This document shows positions 1-7,119 of a stretch of 64,000 bases of DNA, in pieces (position 1 is the stretch's first letter; each line of letters starts with the position of its first letter). Origin of the DNA: Candidatus Rokuibacteriota bacterium (lineage in GTDB: Bacteria > Methylomirabilota > Methylomirabilia > Rokubacteriales > CSP1-6). The notes beneath the pieces were generated by a model. It worked only from the letters and a program-made list of their open reading frames with translations. It did no database searches and had not been told where the DNA came from. A program made the position numbers and the translations under genes. The DNA lies in assembly GCA_003220495.1 (NCBI GenBank), contig QHSP01000023.1, positions 1-64,000 on the forward strand. Direction: 5' to 3'.

Positions 1-120
1 CTCGAAGATGCCGACCCAGATCTGCAGGGACCGCTTGTCCTCCTCGTCGCGGAGGATGATGATCGGCATGTTCGAGACGGCGTCCAGGGCCAGTCCGCGG
101 ACCTTCATTTCGACAAACAT
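1..120 (-). CDS. bifunctional nuclease (BFN/DUF151) family protein, 5' part only
   Basis: The minus strand opens with an ATG at 120 and reads 40 codons to the window edge without a stop. It gives a peptide with the BFN/DUF151 N-terminal pattern: a short beta strand (MKVRGLALDAVSNMPIIIL), then RDEEDKRSLQIWVG. Members of this family bind or cleave nucleic acid, or serve as small accessory domains; the exact role here is unknown. The start lies inside the last 16 bases of miaB on the same strand, so the two genes are probably cotranscribed and translationally coupled. The gene is incomplete, so the C-terminal half of the domain cannot be checked. Confidence 0.75.
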   Translation of the reverse strand, partial: MFVEMKVRGLALDAVSNMPIIILRDEEDKRSLQIWVGIFE

Positions 121-1448
121 GCGGCCTCCTCCGGTTGGGAAGCGAGTGTCCCCCGCAGGCTGTGCGGCAGCACCTGGTCGATGTTGACCGGCGTCAGGTC
201 ACCGACGGACGCGCTCCCCTGCCCGTCGAAGTTGACGACACGATTGCAGCGGGTCCGGCCCGACAGCTCGCCGGCATTTTTCTTCGACCTTCCGTCCACC
301 AGCACTTCCACCGTCTGCCCGGCGAGCCGGCCGCTCCGCTCGGCGCCGACCCGCGTGGCCGCGTCGAGGAGGCGCAGGTTGCGGCGCGCCTTCACGTCGT
401 CGGCGACCTGGTCCGGCATCGTCGCCGCGGGTGTGCCGGGCCGCCGCGAGTAGCGGAAGACGAACACGTTGTCGTAGCCGACGGTCTCGACCATCTCGAG
501 TGTCTGCTCGAAGTCCGCTTCCGTCTCACCCGGAAAGCCGACGATCAGATCCGTCGAGAACGCCATCTCCGGCACCGCGTCGCGGATCTCCGCCACCAGC
601 TCCAGGTAGCGCTCGCGGGTGTAGCCCCGATTCATGCGCGCGAGCACGTCGTTCGAGCCCGACTGCAGCGGCAGATGGAAATACTCGCACACCTTCGGGA
701 CGTCACGCATGGCGCGGATCAGCTTGGGCGTCAGATTGTAGGGATTCGACGTCGTGAAGCGAATCCGCGCGATGTCCTCGATTTCGCCGACGCGCGCGAA
801 CAGCTCGCCGAGATCGGTGCGCGGCGTGAGGTCGCGCCCGTAGGCGTTCACCGTCTGGCCGAGCAGGGTCACCTCGCGGCAGCCCTCGGCGGCGAGCCGG
901 CGGACCTCGTCGACGATGACGTCGGGCGGATGGCTGCGCTCGCGCCCCCGCGTCTGCGGCACGACGCAGAAGGTGCAGTGTTTCTCGCACCCCTCCATCA
1001 CCGTCACGAACTCTCGGAGCCGCCCGGCGGCCGGCGGGCGCGTCGTGATCTTCACGAGCGGCCCCTCCCCGGTCTCGAGCACCGGCCGGCGCTCGCGTCG
1101 GACCCGATCGACGAGCTCGGCCACACGGGCGATCGCCGGGGAGCCGAAGACCAGATCGACCGACGGCGCCCGGCGCTGGATGGCGTGCTGGTGGAGCTGG
1201 GCCATACAACCCATCACGCCGATGACGAGCTCGGGCTTCTGTGCCTTGAGCAGGCGTAGCTCGCCGAGCTTTGAGAACACCTTGTCCTCGGCCTTTTCTC
1301 GGATCGCGCAGGTGTTGACGAGGATCAGGTCGGCTTCGGCCTGGTCCGAGGTCAGCTCCCAGCTCTCCTCACGGAGCAGGCCAGCCACCCGCTCCGAGTC
1401 GTACTCGTTCATCTGGCAGCCGTATGTGATCAGGTGGAACTTGGCCAT
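105..1448 (-). CDS. miaB: tRNA-2-methylthio-N6-dimethylallyladenosine synthase
   Basis: Radical-SAM methylthiotransferase that converts i6A37 to ms2i6A37 in tRNAs reading UNN codons. The N-terminal UPF0004 domain has its three cluster cysteines (YGCQMN, VNTCAIRE, VMGCMAQ). The radical-SAM CxxxCxxC motif is GCEKHCTFC, and the C-terminal TRAM domain is present. The product is 447 aa, a normal length. The track ORF starts 15 codons earlier, but homologues begin at MAKFHLITYGCQ, so the ATG at 1448 was chosen. The 3' end overlaps the BFN-family gene by 16 bases. Confidence 0.95.
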   Translation of the reverse strand: MAKFHLITYGCQMNEYDSERVAGLLREESWELTSDQAEADLILVNTCAIREKAEDKVFSKLGELRLLKAQKPELVIGVMGCMAQLHQHAIQRRAPSVDLVFGSPAIARVAELVDRVRRERRPVLETGEGPLVKITTRPPAAGRLREFVTVMEGCEKHCTFCVVPQTRGRERSHPPDVIVDEVRRLAAEGCREVTLLGQTVNAYGRDLTPRTDLGELFARVGEIEDIARIRFTTSNPYNLTPKLIRAMRDVPKVCEYFHLPLQSGSNDVLARMNRGYTRERYLELVAEIRDAVPEMAFSTDLIVGFPGETEADFEQTLEMVETVGYDNVFVFRYSRRPGTPAATMPDQVADDVKARRNLRLLDAATRVGAERSGRLAGQTVEVLVDGRSKKNAGELSGRTRCNRVVNFDGQGSASVGDLTPVNIDQVLPHSLRGTLASQPEEAACLSK

Positions 1449-1483
1449 GAGTGCTTGGAAAATCCCACGTTTGCGTTGGTCCG

Positions 1484-1512
1484 ACCGTAGCACCCGCGGT
1501 CGGGCAAGTCAA
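1484..1512 (-). promoter_or_regulatory. candidate sigma-70 promoter for miaB
   Basis: On the minus strand TTGACT (1507-1512) is followed after 17 bases by TACGGT (1484-1489), about 36 bases before the miaB ATG. The -35 matches 5 of 6 consensus bases; the -10 is weak (3 of 6). A 7-bp inverted repeat, CCGACCG...CGGTCGG (1481-1503), spans the -10 and spacer and could be a regulator site. Confidence 0.35.
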
Positions 1513-1572
1513 ACGACGGCCCTCGAAACCGGGCGAAATGACCGACGGGCGGGCACTCGTCGGCTCAGGATC

Positions 1573-1600
1573 TTGACGGATCAAGACTATTTGATACATT
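1573..1600 (+). promoter_or_regulatory. arsR promoter with ArsR-type operator in the spacer
   Basis: TTGACG (1573-1578) and TACATT (1595-1600) are separated by 16 bases. The perfect inverted repeat ATCAA-GACTAT-TTGAT (1580-1595) fills that spacer, where a repressor would block RNA polymerase. A second repeat with the same half-sites lies before arsM. The predicted transcription start falls at about 1607, at or next to the GTG at 1608. Confidence 0.6.
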
Positions 1601-1607
1601 GGCGCAC

Positions 1608-1919
1608 GTGAAGACCGGCGAGACCGCGAGTCGTCGCTTTCACGCCCTGGCCGACGAAACACGGCTGAAGATCATCGATCGCCTCCGGGACGGAGAGGAC
1701 TGCGTCTGCAACCTGACCGGACCGCTCGGGATGCGCCAGTCACTCCTGTCGTTCCATCTGCGCACCTTGAAGGACGCCGGAATCATCCGGGATCGGAAGG
1801 AAGGCCGCTGGGTCTATTACGCCCTGAACCTCGACGTGCTCGACGCGATGCTGACGACCCTCGAAGCCCTCACGAAGCCGCGCAAGGAGTTGCGGCTGGT
1901 CGCGCCGCACTGCGAGTGA
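1608..1919 (+). CDS. arsR: ArsR-family arsenic-responsive repressor
   Basis: Winged-helix ArsR/SmtB repressor that should release DNA when trivalent arsenic binds. The metalloid site is the Cys-x-Cys of EDCVCNL at the start of the recognition region. Counted from the GTG at 1608 these are Cys32 and Cys34, the same numbers as in plasmid R773 ArsR. The helix-turn-helix (MRQSLLSFHLRTLKDAG) and wing (RKEGRWVYYAL) are intact. The track uses TTG at 1599, but that codon overlaps the predicted -10 box, so the GTG giving 103 aa is preferred. No Shine-Dalgarno precedes either start, and the mRNA may be leaderless. First gene of the ars operon. Confidence 0.88.
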   Translation: MKTGETASRRFHALADETRLKIIDRLRDGEDCVCNLTGPLGMRQSLLSFHLRTLKDAGIIRDRKEGRWVYYALNLDVLDAMLTTLEALTKPRKELRLVAPHCE

Positions 1920-1940
1920 CCCCCTTTTTTAGCTGAAGCC

Positions 1941-1956
1941 ATCAAGATTTGTTGAT
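1941..1956 (+). promoter_or_regulatory. second ArsR-type operator before arsM
   Basis: The 52-base gap between arsR and arsM contains ATCAA-GATTTG-TTGAT, with the same half-sites and 6-base spacer as the site at 1580-1595. It ends one base before the arsM Shine-Dalgarno GGAGG (1958-1962). No convincing -35/-10 pair was seen here, so this may be an internal roadblock or extra repressor site rather than the operator of a separate promoter. Confidence 0.55.
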
Positions 1957-1971
1957 CGGAGGAGCCGTGTC

Positions 1972-2796
1972 ATGAGCGACGAAGGCCTCAAGGATCTGGT
2001 GAAGCAGAAGTACGGGCTGGCGGCTCTCAGGGTGACGGCGGCGACCGGGACGACGTCGTGCTGCGCAAGCACAGCGTCCGGGAGCAGCTGTGACCCCGTC
2101 ACCTCGAATCTGTACGGACTCGATCAGACGGCCGACCTACCCGAACAAGCCGTCGCCGCGTCGCTCGGCTGCGGGAACCCGACGGCGCTGGCCGAGCTGA
2201 CACCGGGCGAGACGGTCCTGGACCTCGGGTCCGGCGGCGGAATCGACGTGCTGTTGTCGGCGAAGCGTGTCGGGCCGGCCGGCAAGGCGTACGGCCTGGA
2301 CATGACCGACGAGATGCTGGCGCTGGCGCGCGAGAATCAGCGGAAAGCCGGCGTTGCGAACGTGGAGTTCCTCAAGGGAGAGATCGAGGCGATCCCGCTT
2401 CCGGACGACTGCGTGGACGTGATCATCTCGAATTGCGTGATCAACCTGTCGGCGGACAAGGACCGCGTCTTCAAGGAGGCCTTCCGCGTGCTCAAGCCGG
2501 GCGGGCGGCTCGCCGTATCGGATGTCGTGGTGCGCGGAGAGGTGCCGGCCGCCATCCGGCGCAGCGTCGAGCTGTGGATCGGCTGTATCGCGGGTGCGCT
2601 CGAGGAAGACGACTATCGCGCGAGGCTCGCGCAGGCGGGGTTCGAGGCCATCGAGGTGGAGCCGACCCGGATCTACCGGACCGAGGACGCCCGGGAGTTC
2701 CTGGACCGCGAGGGGATCGACGCGGACGCCATCGCGCCGGCCGTGGACGGCAAGTTCATGAGCGCGTTCGTGCGGGCGCGCAAGCCGTCGGTGTGA
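1972..2796 (+). CDS. arsM: arsenite S-adenosylmethionine methyltransferase
   Basis: Cytoplasmic enzyme that methylates As(III) using SAM, giving mono- and dimethylated or volatile arsenicals. The Rossmann SAM site is [12 protein letters not shown] (about residues 84-95). The cysteines conserved in ArsM proteins are visible in [21 protein letters not shown] and IGCIAGA. The length is 274 aa, typical for bacterial ArsM. The ATG has a strong GGAGG 9 bases upstream. The next gene starts at a GTG overlapping this stop (GTGA), indicating translational coupling. Cys pattern and neighbours make the assignment firm. Confidence 0.93.
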   Translation: MSDEGLKDLVKQKYGLAALRVTAATGTTSCCASTASGSSCDPVTSNLYGLDQTADLPEQAVAASLGCGNPTALAELTPGETVLDLGSGGGIDVLLSAKRVGPAGKAYGLDMTDEMLALARENQRKAGVANVEFLKGEIEAIPLPDDCVDVIISNCVINLSADKDRVFKEAFRVLKPGGRLAVSDVVVRGEVPAAIRRSVELWIGCIAGALEEDDYRARLAQAGFEAIEVEPTRIYRTEDAREFLDREGIDADAIAPAVDGKFMSAFVRARKPSV

Positions 2797-3470
2797 CCGG
2801 CCGCGAACGGACCAGCCTCGGCCGTCGTCTCGTCGCGGAGGCCGTCGGCACGGCGCTCCTCCTCGCGGCGGTCGTCGGGTCCGGAATCATGGGAGAGCGC
2901 CTCGCGGGCGGCAGCGTCGCGGTGGCCCTACTCGCCAACACGTTGGCGACCGGCGCGGCGCTCGTGGCGCTCATCCTCGCGTTCGGGCCGATCTCGGGCG
3001 GGCACTTCAATCCGGCGGTCACCCTGGCCGACGCGTCGCAGGGCGGGCTCGCCTGGGGGGAGGTGCCCCTCTATATCAGTGTCCAGATCGCCGGCGCCTT
3101 TGCGGGGGTCGCGGCGGCGCACGCGATGTTCGAGACGCCGCTCTTCTTCGCCTCGCGCCACGTGCGCTCCGGGCCCGCCCAGGTGTTCAGCGAGTTCGTG
3201 GCGACGTTCGGGCTCCTCGCCGTGATCTGGGGATGCGCCCGTATGCGCGCCGACGCGATTCCGTTCGCGGTCGCCGCCTACATCACGGCGGCGTACTGGT
3301 TCACCGCGTCCACCTCGTTCGCGAATCCAGCCGTGACGCTTGCGCGGTCGGCCACCGATACGTTCGCCGGGATTCGTCCCGCGGACGCGCCGGCGTTCAT
3401 CGTCGCGCAGCTGCTCGGGGCCGGCTCCGCGACCGCCCTCTTCGGGTGGCTGGCGCCTCGGTCCGCGTGA
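2793..3470 (+). CDS. MIP/aquaporin-family channel in the ars operon
   Basis: Inner-membrane major intrinsic protein of 225 aa with six hydrophobic segments and two NPA boxes (HFNPAVTL and ANPAVTLARS, the second followed by the usual Arg). In Sinorhizobium meliloti, AqpS takes the place of an arsenite pump and lets As(III) leave the cell down its gradient after ArsC acts. Organoarsenical passage has been proposed for related channels. The operon here lacks ArsB or Acr3, so a similar job is likely. The track ORF begins far upstream in another frame of arsM. The GTG at 2793, overlapping the arsM stop, was chosen. The stop also overlaps the arsN start. Confidence 0.85.
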   Translation: MTGRERTSLGRRLVAEAVGTALLLAAVVGSGIMGERLAGGSVAVALLANTLATGAALVALILAFGPISGGHFNPAVTLADASQGGLAWGEVPLYISVQIAGAFAGVAAAHAMFETPLFFASRHVRSGPAQVFSEFVATFGLLAVIWGCARMRADAIPFAVAAYITAAYWFTASTSFANPAVTLARSATDTFAGIRPADAPAFIVAQLLGAGSATALFGWLAPRSA

Positions 3471-3964
3471 TGGAGCTGGTCGTCCGTCTGGCCACTTCGG
3501 CGGACGCCCCGGCCATCGCGCGCATTCACAACGAGGGCATCGCGGACCGGATCGCCACGTTCGAGACCGAGCCGCGAACGGTCGCGCAGGTGGCGGCCGC
3601 CATGGCCGAGAAGGGCGACCGCTATCCAACGATCGTCGTCGCGCGTGACGGCGAGGTCGTGGCCTGGGCCGGCGCCGGGCCCTATCGCAATCGGCACGCC
3701 TACGCCGGCGTCGCCGAGCACTCGGTCTACGTGGCGCGAAGCGCTCGGGGCGCCGGCGCGGGTCGCGCCGCCCTCGAGGGGCTCTGCCGAGCGTACGCGG
3801 AGCGAGGATTCTGGAAGATCGTCTCCCGCATCTTTCCCGAGAACGTCGCGAGCCTGGCGCTGCACGAGCGCTGCGGCTTCCGCGTGGTCGGTGTCTATCA
3901 GCGACACGGCCGACTCGACGGCGCATGGCGCGATTGCGTCATCGTCGAGCGGCTTCTCGCCTGA
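3470..3964 (+). CDS. arsN: GNAT N-acetyltransferase, ArsN1-like
   Basis: GNAT-fold acetyltransferase of the phosphinothricin acetyltransferase family, 164 aa. Visible features are the N-terminal VRLATSADAPAIARIHNEG, the acetyl-CoA pyrophosphate loop region (VARSARGAGAGRAALEGL) and the C-terminal LHERCGFRVVGVYQRHGR, typical of the PAT/ArsN group. ArsN1 enzymes acetylate the amino group of arsinothricin, an arsenic-containing glutamate analogue, and detoxify it. Position inside an ars operon supports this over phosphinothricin or methionine sulfoximine acetylation, but substrate cannot be read from sequence. ATG overlaps the aquaporin stop (TGATG). Confidence 0.82.
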   Translation: MELVVRLATSADAPAIARIHNEGIADRIATFETEPRTVAQVAAAMAEKGDRYPTIVVARDGEVVAWAGAGPYRNRHAYAGVAEHSVYVARSARGAGAGRAALEGLCRAYAERGFWKIVSRIFPENVASLALHERCGFRVVGVYQRHGRLDGAWRDCVIVERLLA

Positions 3965-3987
3965 GGGGCCAGAGCCTGGAGGACGGC

Positions 3988-4404
3988 GTGAGCACGCCGC
4001 GAGTCCTGTTCCTGTGTACGCACAACTCGGCCCGCAGCCAGATGGCCGAGGGATTCTTGCGTTCGATGGCCGGTCATCGCTTCGAGGTGCAGAGCGCGGG
4101 CACCGAGAAGACCTCGGTTCACTCCCTCGCGATCCGCGCCATGGCGGAGCGTGGTATCGACATCAGCGGGCACGCGTCGAAGACGTACGACAGCCTGATG
4201 ACCGCGCCCTGGGACTACGTGATCACGGTCTGTGACGACGCCAACGAGCGCTGTCCACTCTTTCCCGGCGCGGCGAAGCGCTTGCACTGGTCGTTCGCAG
4301 ATCCTTCGCGCGCGACCGGCGACGAGGAGGCACGACTCTCGGTGTTCCGGCGTGTCCGTGACGCGATCGAAGCTCGACTGTCGGAATGGGTCGCGAGCCG
4401 CTGA
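3988..4404 (+). CDS. arsC: thioredoxin-coupled arsenate reductase
   Basis: Reduces arsenate to arsenite using a Cys cascade regenerated by thioredoxin. The fold is that of low-molecular-weight tyrosine phosphatase, with the P-loop CTHNSARS. Counted from the GTG at 3988 the nucleophile is Cys10 and the relay cysteines are Cys82 and Cys89 (VCDDANERC), exactly the numbering of the Staphylococcus pI258/Bacillus enzymes. Length is 138 aa. The start has TGGAGG 5 bases upstream; the track ORF begins earlier inside arsN. Last gene of the ars operon; its product As(III) would be methylated by ArsM or exit through the channel. Confidence 0.93.
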   Translation: MSTPRVLFLCTHNSARSQMAEGFLRSMAGHRFEVQSAGTEKTSVHSLAIRAMAERGIDISGHASKTYDSLMTAPWDYVITVCDDANERCPLFPGAAKRLHWSFADPSRATGDEEARLSVFRRVRDAIEARLSEWVASR

Positions 4405-4437
4405 GGACGAGGATTCGGGCGGCGTTGCGAGAAACAG

Positions 4438-4467
4438 CTCGGGGGGAGCGGCGCCGCTCCCCCCGAG
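4438..4467. terminator. 30-bp perfect palindrome between convergent genes
   Basis: CTCGGGGGGAGCGGC is followed immediately by its exact reverse complement, giving a very stable hairpin on either strand. It sits between the arsC stop (4404) and the stop of the convergent FBP aldolase/phosphatase (4487), as expected for a bidirectional transcription barrier. There is no U-run on either side, so it is not a canonical intrinsic terminator. Confidence 0.55.
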
Positions 4468-4486
4468 GTCGAATTGCCAAGCTGAC

Positions 4487-5995
4487 CTAGTCGATCTCGT
4501 CCGGCCGGCCGCCCGTGCGCGCGCCCGCGGGCTTCTTGCCGGCGTCGGCGCCATGGCCGTTGCCGTTGCTGAAGGTGAGCGGCGGCTTGACCTCGAACTG
4601 GCGCTCGAGGCGATTCCGGCGCTCCTTCCAGCCCTCCTGATACTCGAGCTCCTCCTCGTGCAAGGTCGCCGGCTGCTTGATCCCGTGCGCGTGGCGGAAC
4701 TGGATGGCGAGCTGCGAAGCGGTGCGTCGCACCTCGTCCCACGGCGTACCGAGCGCGAACTGATCGGAGATGGCGCCGATGCGACCCGTGTGGATGTTGC
4801 ACGAGAGCGTGATCGCCGACAGGATCGGACCCGACCAGTACGAGGTCTGCGAGTTGATCGGCATGGGCAGGATGTGCAGGTTATGGCTTCCGCGGCAGTC
4901 GCCGGCCACCATGGGCGCGGTGGCCCAGGGCGACGTGATCTCGCCGGGCGCCGGCCAGTCGCCCTGAGCGAAGGCCAGCAGGACCGGATCGTCCTTGCCG
5001 CCATACGTGAAGCCCTTCTTGGTCTTGATGTTGTGCAGCCGCTCCGCCGAGCAGATGTAGCCGAGCTGGTCCTTCTCGCCCTTCTCGTTACGGCTCCAGA
5101 CACGGGCGATCACGAAGCGCGAGGAGCGCGTCAGCCCCTCGATGTCGTAGAGGTCTTCGGGCGCCGCCAGGGTGATCACCTTTTCTTGTAACCCCTTGGC
5201 GAGCTCCTCCATCTTGTTGTCGAGCGCCCGCTGGTCCCGCGGGTGGGCGCCCGCCTCGACCGCCTGCGCCTTCGTGTCGAGGTCGACGATCTCGAAGACG
5301 TAGCCGCGCTTCATCTTGGAGGCGGCGATGACGAGACCGGTGTTGAACCGTGGCAGCATGTAGGCGCCGGTGGCGTAGTGGTTGAACGCCATGGGCTCGG
5401 TCTTGTCAGCGAAGGATACGAGAACGGTCTGCGAGGCGTTGTCCTTGCGGACCGGGAACGGCAGCGCCACGGTCGCCGGGCCGGCACCGCGGAGGTTGCC
5501 GGTGAAGGCGTCGGCGACCAGGTCTTGCCCCGGGCCGTACAGGCCCAGCTCGGCCGCCTTGGTAGCGCCTTCCTGCAACGCATCCCACATGAGCTCGTCG
5601 ACGACCGACATGTCGACCGTCTCGGCCATGATCCCGGTCACGGCGCAGTCGTCGCCGGTGTGGGTGACGATCATCGAGGTGAAGATGGGCTCGCCGCGAT
5701 AGCTGTTGTTGTCGAGGACATACTTCGCGATGATCGACTTCACCTCGTCGGCCGCCACAACGTGGCCGCCGACCCCGCCGACGTCGGCCTTGGTGGCCTT
5801 GATGTAGCGCTGCACGAGGGCCGGGTTCTTCGCGAAGATGTACGACTTGTACGAAAAGATGTTCGGCGTGTTCGTGACCGGGATCTTCTCGGCGACGGTC
5901 ACTGGCAGCCCGGCGAGCTCGTCCTTCGACTGATGGTAGTCCGACATCTTGGTGATGGGCTGGCCATCCTGGGGGCCATAGCGCCGCGCAGACAT
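4487..5995 (-). CDS. fbp: fructose-1,6-bisphosphate aldolase/phosphatase (class V FBPase)
   Basis: Bifunctional gluconeogenic enzyme that condenses triose phosphates to FBP and dephosphorylates it, typical of archaea and a few deep bacteria. The metal-binding segment KADVGGVGGHV corresponds to the archaeal N terminus (Asp71 and His78 here, the usual 7-residue spacing). GDDCAVTGI, EGATKAAELGLYGPGQDL and HNLHILPMP-type motifs follow. It is 502 aa, with about 60 extra residues before the usual N terminus and a glycine- and alanine-rich tail of about 40 residues. The ATG at 5995 has AAGGAGG well placed, so the extension looks genuine. Divergent from a SorC regulator. Confidence 0.9.
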   Translation of the reverse strand: MSARRYGPQDGQPITKMSDYHQSKDELAGLPVTVAEKIPVTNTPNIFSYKSYIFAKNPALVQRYIKATKADVGGVGGHVVAADEVKSIIAKYVLDNNSYRGEPIFTSMIVTHTGDDCAVTGIMAETVDMSVVDELMWDALQEGATKAAELGLYGPGQDLVADAFTGNLRGAGPATVALPFPVRKDNASQTVLVSFADKTEPMAFNHYATGAYMLPRFNTGLVIAASKMKRGYVFEIVDLDTKAQAVEAGAHPRDQRALDNKMEELAKGLQEKVITLAAPEDLYDIEGLTRSSRFVIARVWSRNEKGEKDQLGYICSAERLHNIKTKKGFTYGGKDDPVLLAFAQGDWPAPGEITSPWATAPMVAGDCRGSHNLHILPMPINSQTSYWSGPILSAITLSCNIHTGRIGAISDQFALGTPWDEVRRTASQLAIQFRHAHGIKQPATLHEEELEYQEGWKERRNRLERQFEVKPPLTFSNGNGHGADAGKKPAGARTGGRPDEID

Positions 5996-6039
5996 GCACG
6001 CCTCCTTGCGTGGGGGTGGGATTTGGATTCTCGTATTCG

Positions 6040-6068
6040 AGGATATCGGGGTACACTGATGCCGTCAA
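6040..6068 (-). promoter_or_regulatory. sigma-70-like promoter for the FBP aldolase/phosphatase
   Basis: On the minus strand TTGACG (6063-6068) is separated by 17 bases from TATCCT (6040-6045). The predicted start lies about 38 bases before the ATG and leaves room for the AAGGAGG ribosome site. Confidence 0.5.
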
Positions 6069-6071
6069 GCA

Positions 6072-6100
6072 AGAAATTTACGGAAATGAAATTTATTTCT
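6072..6100. promoter_or_regulatory. AT-rich repeat cluster, candidate SorC-family operator
   Basis: This 29-base segment is strikingly AT-rich against its surroundings. It contains GAAATTTA twice (6073-6080 and 6088-6095, period 15), GGAAAT between them, and an outer inverted repeat AGAAAT...ATTTCT. It lies just upstream of the fbp -35 box and just before the regulator start, where either divergent gene could be controlled. Confidence 0.4.
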
Positions 6101-6117
6101 CATGGGCTGACTCCGGC

Positions 6118-7113
6118 GTGAAAACGGCTCCCCTCACCTCGCGCGAGCTGCGGCAGACGGTCCATTGCCTCGAGCTCTACTATCGTCAGAGCAAGAGCCA
6201 GAAGGACATCGCCAACGCGCTCGGCGTGTCGGCGGCGACGGTGTCGCGCCTGCTCAAGCGCGCGTTCGACGAGGGCCTCGTGCGCGTCGAGCTGGATCTG
6301 CCGCGCCGCGAGCAGCTCGAGGCCGGACTGGTCGAGCGCTTCGGTCTCCGCGACGCGGTCGTCGTCGCGGCCGGCGGGCGCGGTGACGTCAAGGAAGAGC
6401 TGGGGACCGCCGCGGCCGCCTACTTCGAAAAGATCGCCGCCAACGGCCTGCGCGTGGGGCTCTCGTGCGGGTTCACGCTCTACCAGACGATCCGCCAGCT
6501 CCACGAGCGCCGGTTTCGCGACCTGGCCCTCTACCCGCTGTCCGGCGAGAGCACGCTCGAGCTCGTCGACCTGTTCCCGAACACGCTCGTGGGGATGATG
6601 GCCGCGAAGTACCGGCCGCACGTGCACGCCTGGGCGCTGCCGGTGCAGCATCTCCTTTCGCTCTCCGAGATCGAGCGCGAGCGGCGCCGGCTGCTGCGCG
6701 ATCCGGCGATCCGTCGAATCTACGAGGCCGCCCAGGACGTGGACATCGCCCTGGTCGGCATCGGGCTCATCGGCGAAGGCACGCCGGGGTTCTGCTCGCT
6801 CGCCGAGTCCTACGGCATCAGTGTCAAACGGCTGCTTCAGCTCGGCGTCGTCGGCGAGATCAACTATCAGCCATTCGACGAGGAAGGGCGTATCGTGGAT
6901 CGCCCGGAGCTTCGGGCGCTCATGCGACGGGTGCTCTCGGTGCCGGGCGACCGGCTGCAGGCGCTCTCGCGGCGCGATGACCGCTACGTCGTCGCGATCG
7001 CCGGCGGGCGGGCCAAGCTCGAGGCGGTGCGCGGCGCCGTGGCGGGCCGCTTCATGAACGTCCTGGTCACCGACGAAGACGTCGCCGCCGCGCTCCTGCG
7101 GCGAGCGAGCTGA
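6118..7113 (+). CDS. SorC-family sugar-sensing transcriptional regulator
   Basis: Regulator of 331 aa with an N-terminal helix-turn-helix (SQKDIANALGVSAATVSRLLKRA) and a C-terminal SorC/DeoR-type sugar-binding domain (GLSCGFTLYQTI, LVGIGLIGEGT, DRYVVAIAGGRAK). CggR, a member of this family, binds fructose-1,6-bisphosphate. Divergence from an FBP-metabolising enzyme suggests that this protein senses FBP or a related phosphosugar and controls that gene; this is inference. The track ORF starts 36 codons upstream through the AT-rich operator-like DNA. The GTG at 6118, giving the usual N terminus, is preferred. Convergent with accA, only 6 bases apart. Confidence 0.85.
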   Translation: MKTAPLTSRELRQTVHCLELYYRQSKSQKDIANALGVSAATVSRLLKRAFDEGLVRVELDLPRREQLEAGLVERFGLRDAVVVAAGGRGDVKEELGTAAAAYFEKIAANGLRVGLSCGFTLYQTIRQLHERRFRDLALYPLSGESTLELVDLFPNTLVGMMAAKYRPHVHAWALPVQHLLSLSEIERERRRLLRDPAIRRIYEAAQDVDIALVGIGLIGEGTPGFCSLAESYGISVKRLLQLGVVGEINYQPFDEEGRIVDRPELRALMRRVLSVPGDRLQALSRRDDRYVVAIAGGRAKLEAVRGAVAGRFMNVLVTDEDVAAALLRRAS

Positions 7114-7119
7114 ACGGCC

